From: Diplocarpon mali
Lineage: Eukaryota > Ascomycota > Leotiomycetes > Helotiales > Drepanopezizaceae
Assembly: GCA_024741835.1 (NCBI GenBank)
Contig: JAENRP010000388.1
Span: 1-36,891, forward strand
DNA length: 36,891 nt
Direction of reading: 5' to 3'
Below are positions 1-8,525 of this stretch, piece by piece. Under the pieces are notes generated by a model. The model searched no databases. It saw nothing but the letters and a program-made list of their open reading frames with translations, and was not told where the DNA came from. Each line of letters begins with the position of its first letter. Within the stretch, counting starts at the first letter, position 1. The position numbers and the translations under genes were made by a program.

Positions 1-3000
1 TAGTTTATAAATAATAATTATAAAGTAATCTTTAAAGCTAAAATCAAAGATAGACTTTATATTATCTTAAAGGTAATATTATAGAAATTGACTCTTAAGC
101 TAGACTTATAAGTGGGTTCCTTTAAGGAAAGTGCACTCTTTATCTTAATACAATTAAATAAGGATAAGGAGAATAGATGGACTCTTAAGCTAGGATCGTA
201 AGTAAAATTCGCAAAAATGACTCTTAAGCTAGGATTGCAAGTAGATTCTATAGATTCGCTAATAATAACTCTTAAGCTAGGATCGCAAGTGAAATTCGTA
301 GAAATGACTCTTAGGCTAGGACCGCAAGTAAAATTCGCGAATTCGTTAGAGACGACTCTTAAGCTAGGACCGCAAGTGGATCTTGCTATTTCTAGGAAAT
401 CGACTCTTAAGCTAAGACCGCAAGTAGATCTTGCGGTTTTATTAAAAACGACTCTTAAGCTAGGCTTATAATTAGAAAATGGCAAAACCTTAAACTGCTA
501 TTACTAGTCCTTTTTAGCTATTGATAATAAAGTATCGATTAATAATAGGCTATTAAAGCTATTAGAAGCCGAAAGCCTATTAAGGTATTAGCTAATGTAT
601 AAAAGATTCGTATATCTAAGACTAAAGAAATTAAAGGGCTTATATAAGGTCTTAATCTTAAAATAGAAGATCTAAGTATTAAAGGATCGCTTAATATGCC
701 GAATTTGCAAGCTGATAAAACTTTAAAATCGAATGCAAATTAAGCTTAATCTATAGAAAGATTCGATACTAGCACTAATATCTATTAATACTGCTAAACT
801 ATTTATAACCTTAATTAAAGGAAATAATTAGTTTTCTTAAATAGTAGATAATTCCACTTAATAGATATAGACTATTTACGCTAAGACTAAATCTAAGCTT
901 ATAAAAAAGCTAGAAACTTAAAAAGTGATAGAGGAACGCTAGACTTAATTAAAGCTAATAGCTATTAGGTTTAATAATATATTAAAGATTAAGGCAAAGC
1001 TTAATAAATAGGTAAAATAAGGAGTTTATTATAAATTAATTATAATATATAAAGGTTCTTACTAAAATAGTATTATTAAGCAAAGCATTTAGCAAGTAAA
1101 GACTAACTATTGCGCTCTACTATAAGATGCTAACCTACTATTAGAATTCTAAGACCTTGCGATTAAGGCAAACGCATACTTATAAAATAGAATAGGTAGT
1201 AGACTAATAGTTAATAGCACTTAAATATTACTATATAAGGCATATTTTAAATAGAAACTAAGCCTAGACTATATTTGCGTCTTTAAAAGCGTCTGCTACT
1301 CCTATATTAGCTTAAAGTCCTAGCCTGCGAGTATAAAGAGTAAGAAGCTAATAGATTAAGGTAAAGAGTATATATTTGTTAAGTATATTAAATAGATAAT
1401 AAAATAATAAATAGTATATGCGCTAGATCTAGGGTAAGTAATTATATCCTTAGTAATTGAGTTTGACGAATCTTAAAATAAGAGGAAGCTATCCTTAAAG
1501 CTTTATATAATTAAAGATTCGCAAGGTATACTACTTAATAGTAATACTATTAAGCCGAACTAATAACCCCTCTCTCTTAGCTTAAGTATATTAAGTATAC
1601 CTACTGATCGATAACCTGCTAATTGCCTAAAGGCCGAATAGACTATTCCTATTATCCGCGAATTGCTTAAAGTATAAAATAACTTTAATATTATTATCCC
1701 TTTAATTAAAGCACCTATAGTAAAGGATATTCTTAAAATAGGTATAAGTAATAATAAGCCTCTACTATTAGAAAGCAGTTCCTTAGATAATAAGCCTATA
1801 GAACCTATAGCTGAACCTACGCCTTTGAAAAGGAATAGAGACCTAGAATCAAAAGACGCCTTAGATAAACGCGAATCTAAGCGTATCTAAGCTATAATAG
1901 CGCATAGGATCTATAAGCTTGAACTTTAATAGAGCTTTGATAAAGATAATACGTTCCTAGCTACTAAGAGGATAATGAAAATCTCTCTTTTAAAGACGTA
2001 TAATAAAGCTATTAATAACCTAGAGAATAAAGCAGTATAGAATAAGGCAATCTAAGAGGAGATAAGCTCTTTTATTGCGAATAGTATATAGATAGAGGAA
2101 CTGACGCTAAAGGATATGAACCTAGTTTTAATAAAGTGGGTCTTTATAATTAAGACATATATAGATAGGACCTTAGAATATTATAAGGTAAGGCTTATAG
2201 CTAAAGGCTTCTCCTAATAGTATAAAGAAGATTACTTTAATATATTTATACTAATAGTTTATATAAATACCCTTTGCATATTTATAGCAATAGTAGCTGC
2301 TAAGGACCTTAAATGCAAATAGTATAATATTAAAAATGCATTTATTAAAGCGATTATAAAGGAACGGATTTTTCTCTCTTAATCTAATAGTATTCTTATA
2401 TACGCTAGCCACTCTCTTTATATACTTTATAGTATTTATAGGCTTAAATAATCAGCTTATAATTAGAATCTCTTATATAGCTCTGCTCTAATAGAAATGG
2501 GATTCGTTTAAAGCCTAGCTAACCCTTGTCTTTTTACCTATATTAAGCGTAGAATTAAGTTGCTCTTATATATTAATAATATTACTATAGCTACGAAAAC
2601 AACTACTTAATTAGATTGGTTCTTTATAATAATTCGGAAACGTTTTAATACTAAAGATCTAAGGGGAATTTATAAGATCTTCGGCATCTATATTATAAGG
2701 AACCGCTTTACTTAAGAACTCTAATTAGATTAAGAGTAGTATATTAAGAAGATCCTAGACCAAATAGGACTCTTTACTTATACTTTCAACTTTAAGCTAA
2801 AGTGTACTCTAATTAAAGGAAAGTATAATAAGTTAAAGCCTACTAATAAAAATAAGTAGAGAGGAGATTTAAAGAAGTACTAATAGGATATTAGAGCAAT
2901 TATATATACTATAGTATATATAAGACTAGATATCGCCTTTATTATTAGGCAACTTAGTCAGAACTTAAAGGATCTGACGATTCGATATAAGAATATAGTT

Positions 3001-3579
3001 AAGCAACTTAGAAGGTACTTTTAATTGATAATTATATAAAAGGTAAGATATAGACTAATGAAATATATAAGCGTAAAGCTTAAGGTATATATCGATTCTA
3101 ACTAGGCAAATATAAAAGGTTGGAAAAGTATATCTGGAAGCGTAATAGTACTATATAGCAGACCTATATTATAAGGAAGTAAGAAGTAGAAATCAATAGC
3201 TACTGCAAGCACTAAGGCCAAATATATATTAATATTATCAAATTGTAAGTAAGGATTATAAATCGCTTAAGTTCTAAAAGATATAGGTTTCGCTAAGTAT
3301 ATTAAATAAGATAGGAACTGTATTAATCTTTAAGCAGATAATATAAGAGCGATTGCATTTGTAAAGAACCTATACTTATATAAGCGATCGAAATATATTA
3401 ATATTACCTACTACTTTATCTATAACCTTATTGTGAAGAATAAGTTATCGATTACTTATATCTTAACCGATTGAATAGTAGCAGATGGATTTATAAAGCT
3501 ATTAAAGATAATTGCAAAGTTTAAAGCGTTTAAAGATATACTAAGGTTATAAAAGATAATAAGGGCTTAGCAGGCTTAA
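1..3579 (+). pseudogene. RIP-degraded copia gag-pol polyprotein, copy 1, partial
   Basis: One reading frame (phase of position 1) can be followed to TAA at 3577-3579 through many TAA/TAG codons that sit where Gln or Trp is expected. Order: palindrome-unit array (90-473); GAG-pre-integrase and integrase (about 550-1500), with an MPxS-like linker; reverse transcriptase from about 2100, with the families' KxRLIAKGF and KNAFIKA motifs and a YxDD box degraded to YINNI near 2570; RNase H near 3090-3240 with ST-A-Y core (ASTKAKY); and the C-terminal copia motif I-x-Y-x-x-I-x-x-L near 3400. No frameshift was found. It cannot encode a functional protein. The first third is outside the window. Confidence 0.9.
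90..473 (+). repeat. Array of eight in-frame 23-bp palindromic units in pol (copy 1)
   Basis: Units start (at ACTC) at 91, 181, 220, 268, 307, 355, 403 and 451. Start-to-start distances are 90, 39, 48, 39, 48, 48 and 48, all multiples of three. Each unit is a RIP-altered form of ACTCCTAGG...GCGAGT and reads T-L-K-L-G-P-Q-V or similar in the pol frame. The array lies between protease and GAG-pre-integrase. Spacers of 16 or 25 bp also resemble one another (for example AAATTCGCG, GATCTTGC). The last unit is the most eroded, ending ATT instead of AGT. Confidence 0.88.
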
Positions 3580-3584
3580 GGACG

Positions 3585-3734
3585 ACTCCTAGGCCCGCCT
3601 TACGAGTTAGGTTATATAGTCTTATAAAGGAAAGTTTTTAAATCGACTCTTAGGCCTAGATCGCGAGTTAAGTTATATAGTCTTATAAAGGAATATCTTT
3701 TAGGAAATTTGACTCCTAATCCCGCCTTACGAGT
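3585..3734 (+). repeat. Three palindromic units in the Copia-A 3' untranslated region (copy 1)
   Basis: Units at 3585-3607, 3646-3668 and 3712-3734 follow directly after the pol stop. They are closer to the inferred palindrome than most units in the coding array: the first reads ACTCCTAGGCCCGCCTTACG followed by AGT. Sequence between the units, including TTATATAGTCTTATAAAGGAA, is itself repeated, so unit plus flank was duplicated. The same three units occur at the matching place in copies 2 and 4. Confidence 0.85.
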
Positions 3735-3872
3735 AGGATTAGTGATTTTAATAGAGGTTACTATTAATTAATTGTTTTTAATTTAAAGAGATACTTAAGA
3801 GTTGGATTAGCGTAAAAGGATAGTTATTATTTTCCTAACTGTAGGTCAATTGGAGTAAGGTCTAAGTAGGGG

Positions 3873-4067
3873 TATTAAGATAGGTGATATAGCTATCACT
3901 TTGATATATTATTATATGACCCTACTGCTTAGTTAATAGGATGTTAATACATATATAGCTAAAGGGAAGAAAGGGGTAACCTTCTTTCCTTAACTCTTAC
4001 TAATATATCGACTATCGACCTTTAGAAGTTTCTATTACCTACTGCGCCGACTTATTTAAGCTTAATA
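3873..4067 (+). repeat. 3' LTR of Copia-A copy 1 (195 bp)
   Basis: It runs from TATTAAGATAGG to AAGCTTAATA. Comparison of seven LTRs in the window gives termini TATTGAG...CTCAATA. These are best read as RIP-altered TGTTGAG...CTCAACA, the canonical TG...CA ends with a 7-bp inverted repeat. A purine-rich tract lies just upstream. All seven Copia-A LTRs here are exactly 195 bp. Confidence 0.93.
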
Positions 4068-5101
4068 AAATCGTTCTATACTCTAGAGAAGTATCTTATA
4101 GCGCCGGAGTCTACTTTCTAAGAAGGCTGATCTACTATTAAGCTTAGAGCTATTTTAATAGCTTCTGTTATTATAGCGATTTTATATATTAAGGAATAAG
4201 AGTAGATAGATAAGGTTATATTATCTTTAGCTATTTAAGCTTTAGCTTTATCTCCTCTCTTCTTAAACTAGCACTTTGATTTCCAGTGGCCTAATTTACT
4301 ATAGTAATGACAATTTCCCTTCCTTTCTATTCCTCCTTTTTATATTCCTCTATATTATATTCCTCCTTTTCCTCTATCGCCTCTTCTTCTATCTCCTCTT
4401 CCTCTGAATCTGCCTCCTCTGCCTCTGCTACGGCTCCCTCGAGAGAGATTGGCTTCTATATTTAGGGCCGCTAATTGCGTAGCAATCGGGGTTACTTTAA
4501 GCTGTTCCCTATATAGTTGTTTATACTATTCGATCGCTATAATCGTCTATTAGAAGGTCTTGTCTTTGTCTTTAAGCTAAAGTTGTACTAAGGACTATAT
4601 TCTAATAAGAGGGAGGCTAATAATCAGCTGGTTTGTTATCTGACTATCGTTCAGGGGGTTATCGTAGCCTTTCAGGCGAGCTTAGATGCCTTTTAGCCTT
4701 CGAATGTAATCTTTAAGAGATTCGGAGTACGGTATATATTTGGCCTTATAGAATTCCTTAATCAGGTTCGTATAAGCTTCTATATTATTTATAAGAGTGC
4801 CTTTGCTATCTCTAATAGCATTCTAAAGAGCGTAAGCGTCTTTAGCAATAATCTCATTCTTATACTTCTTACTAATTAGGGAGGAAAGGCTTCTAGCTTT
4901 GATAGCTATAGCCTCTTAATTTTTCTTCTCCTATTTACTGTCTCCTTTAGAGGAGGAGGGGCGTAGAGGAACAGGGCCGAGAGCGTAGGAAATACAGCTA
5001 TTAGCTGCTAGAGTCTTAATAACTGTCGGTCTCCACTCCTAATAGTTGGCCCATTCGAGTATGACCTCGACTTCGGTATTATTAGCGGCTTTACTTATCA
5101 T
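4068..5101 (-). pseudogene. Copia-B gag and protease N-terminus, RIP-degraded
   Basis: The likely start ATG is at 5101-5099, and one frame continues to the insertion at 4068. The mid part resembles the copia gag core (UBN2-like), with KEFYKAKYIPYSESLKDYI near 4690-4760. It is followed by an arginine/glycine-rich RGG-type tract (about 4330-4450 on the plus strand) and a CCHC zinc knuckle at 4312-4271 read as C-H-Y-Y-S-K-L-G-H-W-K-S-K-C, where the second Cys has become Tyr. Near 4090-4130 is the protease signature V-D-S-G-A with the catalytic Asp kept. In-frame stops stand at Gln or Trp positions. RNA binding and packaging is the family role; this copy is dead. Confidence 0.88.
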
Positions 5102-5283
5102 ATTATTGAGTTATCGAATAAGAAGTATAAAAAAAGGGGGTAGAAAATAGGGGTAAAAAGGGGAAGAAGGTGTGTATATATGAGGGTATATAAAGAGGTA
5201 TTGTATAGTTGTGTTTTACTAAGAAGCAGGTTTGAGAGTTCTTTCTAATTGATTAAGTTAATCGATTCTAGGAATTGCTACTA

Positions 5284-5407
5284 TAATAGAATCTAAAGGT
5301 GTAGATTCTAGTTCTAAAGAGCTGAAGTAGTATATATACAAGGTAGGCTTACCAAGCCTTAGCCTCCGCTCCGTGCGGTAATCTCCGTACCTTATATATT
5401 TCTAATA
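5284..5407 (-). repeat. 5' LTR of Copia-B (about 124 bp)
   Basis: In sense orientation it begins TATTAGAAATATATAAGG and ends AGATTCTATTA, consistent with RIP-altered TGTTAGAA...TTCTAACA ends. A related copy in opposite orientation lies at 5975-6072, sharing ACCTTGTATATATACT and ACACCTTTAGATTCTA. The far end coincides with a sharp change from RIP-altered to normal base composition at 5408. Boundaries are inferred from those similarities. Confidence 0.7.
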
Positions 5408-5974
5408 AGAATGAATAACTCCGGTATACGTCAGAATCTCATTCAAGAGATCAGGCCCATAAGTGTCAAGGAGTAGATCCCAATCAAGGAGTTTCCAACC
5501 TAGCTTCTCCTTGTATCTAATACACCTGTAGCTTTCCCGACCTATGCTATATACTTGAGAACTAACATAGCATGCCAGAGAGGAACGGGTTCCATCGAGT
5601 CAAGAGGATCGACTCCAGAGATGAGTGCAGAGCAGTGGCTTGGCTGACCAAAGTAGTCTGCCCATCACAGATCACCATGGTTCCGACAATTACGATTCGT
5701 CTGCGGGGAGGAGTACGGACAAAGACACCGGGGATATACCTGACCGCCGCCCTCCTTATCTTCGGCGATGTCTGACTCAATGCTCACGTCGCTGATCCGT
5801 CGAGTATGAGCGCTCGATGAAGCTCCCTCCACTGCGCATCGTGTCGGGCCGAGAATATCCACTCCAGCCTCGACAGGTCTCAAGGTACGACAGGCAGACT
5901 CACGGCTCGACCATTTCGTTGCGCATTCGCCGTTTGGTCGCCGCCTGCGCACTCCCGATTCCGTGGGTTGCACC

Positions 5975-6072
5975 GGTTAGGATATACAAGGATTGTGCTT
6001 ATGTAATCGCACCTTGTATATATACTCCTACAGCTCCATAGATCTCGGAATCCACACCTTTAGATTCTAGTA
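5975..6072 (+). repeat. Solo LTR related to Copia-B
   Basis: It runs from about GTTAGGATATACAAGG to TAGATTCTAGTA, about 98 bp. It aligns with the Copia-B LTR at both ends, in inverted orientation to 5284-5407, while the middle differs and is shorter. It keeps CpA and TpG, so RIP has not touched it. Flanks are not retroelement sequence, and no clear 5-bp duplication is seen (GCACC before, CCCGA after). A solo LTR formed by LTR-LTR recombination is the simplest reading. Confidence 0.62.
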
Positions 6073-6885
6073 CCCGACCCCGCCTGATATCCCCCAGCCC
6101 GGTGTCCCTTGGCAGCCGGCGTCGACGAGGAATCAACTCCAAGTACGACGGAATCCGACGGTGCAGATGCCATGGTCCCTACCCAGCGGTGGCGCCGCGG
6201 CGATGCATAGGGCCCTGGCACTCACCACGAAGAATACCAAGGATGCACGCACGTCGAGGTATGCCAGTCAAGGCATGCGCTCATGTCCGAATACTAAGCC
6301 ACCTTTGTAAAGTGATCTATCTGCCTTTTCCCAAGATTCGAATCTTCGGGATGCACAACTCTAACCCCCTTTTATTCCGAAAAAAATAAGAGTACAACGA
6401 AATGAAACAGCGCTGAGCCGCATCTCGACCGACATGGAAGAAACAGCCCGAGAGAAAGGAGGCATACACAGACATGGAAGAAGCCGCTTGAGAGAAAAGC
6501 TCAGCCAGGTTGTCAGGTATAGGTGCGCTTGAAGATGACGTCTACGCGCCCTCGATGGAGTCGGATATTGGCATCATACGATTTAGTCTTTGCCCAGGGT
6601 GGAACACCATTCCCCAGCGCCTACTTGTACTTGGTACAGGATGAAAATAATATGAGTTTTTCTCGTCTGTGTGCACTTCGCGGCGATTCCAAAGGGTTCG
6701 GGTTTGCAGGGTCCGTATACAAGGGGTATATCCAATGATAGATGAATGTTGATTCGCTGCTTTTGGTATTTAAAGATTAAAGATTTAATATAAAGCTGAC
6801 ATTTCGTACGCCTATCCTAGAGATAATATTAAGGGAATGATATAGAGTAGCATTGCCCAGTATTTGGTATTCATAGGTCTGCGCA

Positions 6886-7037
6886 TAGACGAGAAACAGA
6901 CATTGTTTACCCTTGGTACGAAGTAGACGAGAAACTAACAGTATTTACCCTTGGTACAAAGTAGACGAGAAACTAGCAGTATTTACCCTTGGTACAAAGT
7001 AGACGAGAAACTACCATTACTTACCCTTGATACGAAA
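6886..7037. repeat. Tandem repeat, 4 copies of 38 bp
   Basis: Units start at 6886, 6924, 6962 and 7000, each beginning TAGACGAGAAAC and containing TTACCCTTGGTAC. The second and third are nearly identical; the outer two carry several substitutions. 38 bp is not a multiple of three, so it is not a protein repeat. It lies in the unmutated island, probably because each unit is too short to trigger RIP. No function recognised. Confidence 0.9.
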
Positions 7038-7758
7038 TATCTCCTCGAACTCCCATCTCCCACCAATCACCCTGAGCCTATTACCAGCTACTCGCTTGAC
7101 CGGCTTGGCGGCTACCGTTCCCCTCGCGTGTCTGGCCGGTCTCCTCTGGATCAACATCCGATAATGCCAACGCGAGGAGCAGAGCGTCTACGAGCCCACG
7201 CCAGAGGCACATCAACCGCTAGGACTTGCAAGGACCACTCCAGGAGACACCGCTGTCGCATCTGATCCCGCATACACGGTAGTAGGCACCGCATCGGGTC
7301 GGACTCCGTATTCCAGCTATGCGGCGTCCGCTTGGAGCTTCCGGACTCGAAACTGCTGCCTCCCAGTATCCGGGAAAAGGGGCGAAAGGGGGTGCGCGAC
7401 TCGAAAGGAGAACTCGAGTGCAGAGAGCGCTGAGCCTCCGCAAGATCTCGTGGGGATGCTCCGTCCCGTCTGCGCAGGCCGAACCATCTCCAGCGGACAT
7501 CATATCGAGGCTTGCACCCCGAGACTCCACCTTGCACACACGCTCGCGGGGGGTTGCTTGGTCGACGACGGAAAAGGAGGCGAGGCGGCCGTCCACCACG
7601 TCCGCTTTCCACCTAGTCTGCTTCGCTTCGCCTCGCTTCGGCTGGAGCTCTCAGGGGCCAAGGCAACAAATGGGATGGTAGCGATCTCATGGCGTGAGCG
7701 TGTCGCACCGCCGCACTCCGGGAGTTCTGGCAAACACCTTCCGGAATGGAAAGGGTGG

Positions 7759-7932
7759 TATTAGTCAGCCCTTAGGGTGCCTCAGGCACCTAGATGTACT
7801 ATAAATATCTTCCCTCGGAGTCTACTCCTCCGAGTCTAATATAACTCCCTATTATACCAGTTATTTGGTAGAGGAGCTAAGGAATTCTCGGCTTCATTTC
7901 GTTTATACGTTTCTACTAAGGCTATTCGCATC
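7759..7932 (+). mobile_element. Left part of host element D (LTR-like), interrupted by Copia-C
   Basis: TATTAGTCAG at 7759 may be a RIP-altered TGTTAGTCAG LTR start. It is followed by a perfect hairpin (7777-7791), a TATA-like motif near 7800, and a second inverted repeat near 7835-7855 (CTCGGAG...CTCCGAG). The sequence is continuous with 21563-22346 once Copia-C and one GCATC copy are removed. Family, exact start and LTR end are unresolved; the TATA motif would lie unusually close to the proposed LTR start. Confidence 0.5.
7777..7808 (+). promoter_or_regulatory. Hairpin plus TATA-like motif at start of element D
   Basis: GGTGCC-TCA-GGCACC is a perfect 6-bp stem with a 3-base loop at 7777-7791, followed by ACTATAAATATC at about 7797-7808. 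This arrangement fits an LTR core promoter. The role is inferred from position only. Confidence 0.35.
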
Positions 7933-8130
7933 TGTCGTGCAGAATGGGCGGAGTCTCCACTTATTCTGGAGACCCTCTACGTGACTCCTGCTGAGTCATA
8001 GACTCTCCCTTTTCTTTCCGAAGTCTCCTTACCATATATATATTAGAAAATAATACAATCAATTATCTTCATTTATATTAGCGAGCCTCTTAAGCGACCT
8101 AATGAAGGCCCTCCAGCTGACCGCACTATA
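7933..8130 (+). repeat. 5' LTR of Copia-C (198 bp)
   Basis: It starts TGTCGTGCAGAATGGGCGG and ends GACCGCACTATA. It aligns throughout with 21358-21557; the differences I saw are transitions apart from a 2-bp length change in a TATATA run. This copy is less RIP-altered than the 3' one. Confidence 0.92.
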
Positions 8131-8141
8131 GTTATAAGCCC
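8131..8141 (+). other. Primer binding site, half-tRNA-iMet type (Copia-C)
   Basis: GTTATAAGCCC follows the 5' LTR directly. It equals GTTATGAGCCC with one TG-to-TA change, which is complementary to the anticodon stem-loop region of initiator tRNA-Met. Drosophila copia and yeast Ty5 are known to prime from that internal, cleaved-tRNA position. Not confirmed against the host tRNA. Confidence 0.7.
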
Positions 8142-8525
8142 TATAAGCACTTTAATATGCTTTCTCTTTGCATACAACTAGCTAGAGGGCCCTTTAAGCT
8201 CCTGACTGACTTTTCGAGTATTTATAACGACTCGAAGGACCTTTATTTTAATTAATAAATCTCCATTTTCTAATCGAACCTTATTTGCAAACTTCATTTA
8301 TATACCTAACCTTTTCACTAGACTCTATTTAATATATCTAACTCTTTAAGTATCTTTAAGCCTTGCTTTAATACTTTTGCCTCTTAGGTAAAGTAGTTTA
8401 GTAAATATATATTCTTCGCTAAGCTTTATAATATTACCATTTTTGCCGATCTAAGACTCCTATTTAAGTCAATTATAGAGACTGAGCCTTAAGCTCCCTT
8501 TATATAGGAGCTTAAGGAACTAGAA

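Larger units (their letters stand above)
1..4067 (+). mobile_element. Ty1/copia retrotransposon, Copia-A copy 1, 5' end outside window
   Basis: This is the downstream two thirds of a Ty1/copia element. Position 1 aligns with 15488 of copy 2, so the 5' LTR, leader, gag and protease lie upstream of the window. Visible in order are the palindrome-unit array, GAG-pre-integrase, integrase, reverse transcriptase, RNase H, a 3' untranslated region with three more units, a short purine-rich tract (AAGTAGGGG) and the 3' LTR. It interrupts the minus-strand Copia-B gag/protease frame, and the bases after the LTR (AAATC, 4068-4072) should be one half of its target duplication. In the stretches I aligned, it differs from copy 2 only by transitions, plus an 87-bp difference in the unit array. 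Confidence 0.93.
4068..5407 (-). mobile_element. Ty1/copia retrotransposon Copia-B, 5' part only
   Basis: A minus-strand copia element of another family is represented by its 5' LTR (5284-5407), a purine-rich leader (5102-5283), gag, and the first residues of protease. It ends where Copia-A copy 1 inserted. Its remaining pol and 3' LTR should resume beyond the left edge of the window. The leader contains runs of A and G on the plus strand but no other clear signal. Directly after the LTR the sense strand reads TAGTAGCAATTCC, which could be a RIP-altered TGGTAGC-type primer site (inference). Confidence 0.85.
5408..7758. other. GC-balanced island without RIP, no recognisable gene
   Basis: Composition changes abruptly: CpA, TpG and CpG are all common, unlike both flanks. 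The island contains one solo LTR (5975-6072) and one 38-bp tandem repeat (6886-7037). Several open frames of 70-150 codons exist on both strands (for example 7151-7612 minus and 7319-7681 plus). They overlap each other, are arginine/serine/proline-rich, and show no motif, signal peptide or intron structure that I recognise, so I call none of them a gene. It may be the remnant of the original single-copy locus, which RIP does not target. Confidence 0.7.

Noticed and set aside
57..485. Long minus-strand open frame with repeats of C-G-P-S-L-R-V
   Set aside because: It is the antisense shadow of the palindromic array. The opposite strand holds the pol phase with recognisable domains on either side. 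The same applies to 15544-15885 and to 32305-32733.
6330..6350. AAGATTCGAATCTT, resembling a tRNA B box
   Set aside because: No acceptor, D or anticodon arm can be built around it on either strand. It is a chance palindrome or too decayed to call.
6102..6389. Open frame of 95 codons
   Set aside because: The apparent start is GTG, the product is Arg-rich and without motif, and it begins just downstream of a solo LTR.
6886..7037. Regular repeats that could suggest a CRISPR array
   Set aside because: The units are contiguous with no unique spacers, and the context is a eukaryotic retroelement block.
7151..7764. Overlapping open frames of 77-153 codons on both strands in the GC-balanced island
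   Set aside because: High GC makes stops rare. The frames overlap on both strands, lack motifs and show no supported start or intron structure.
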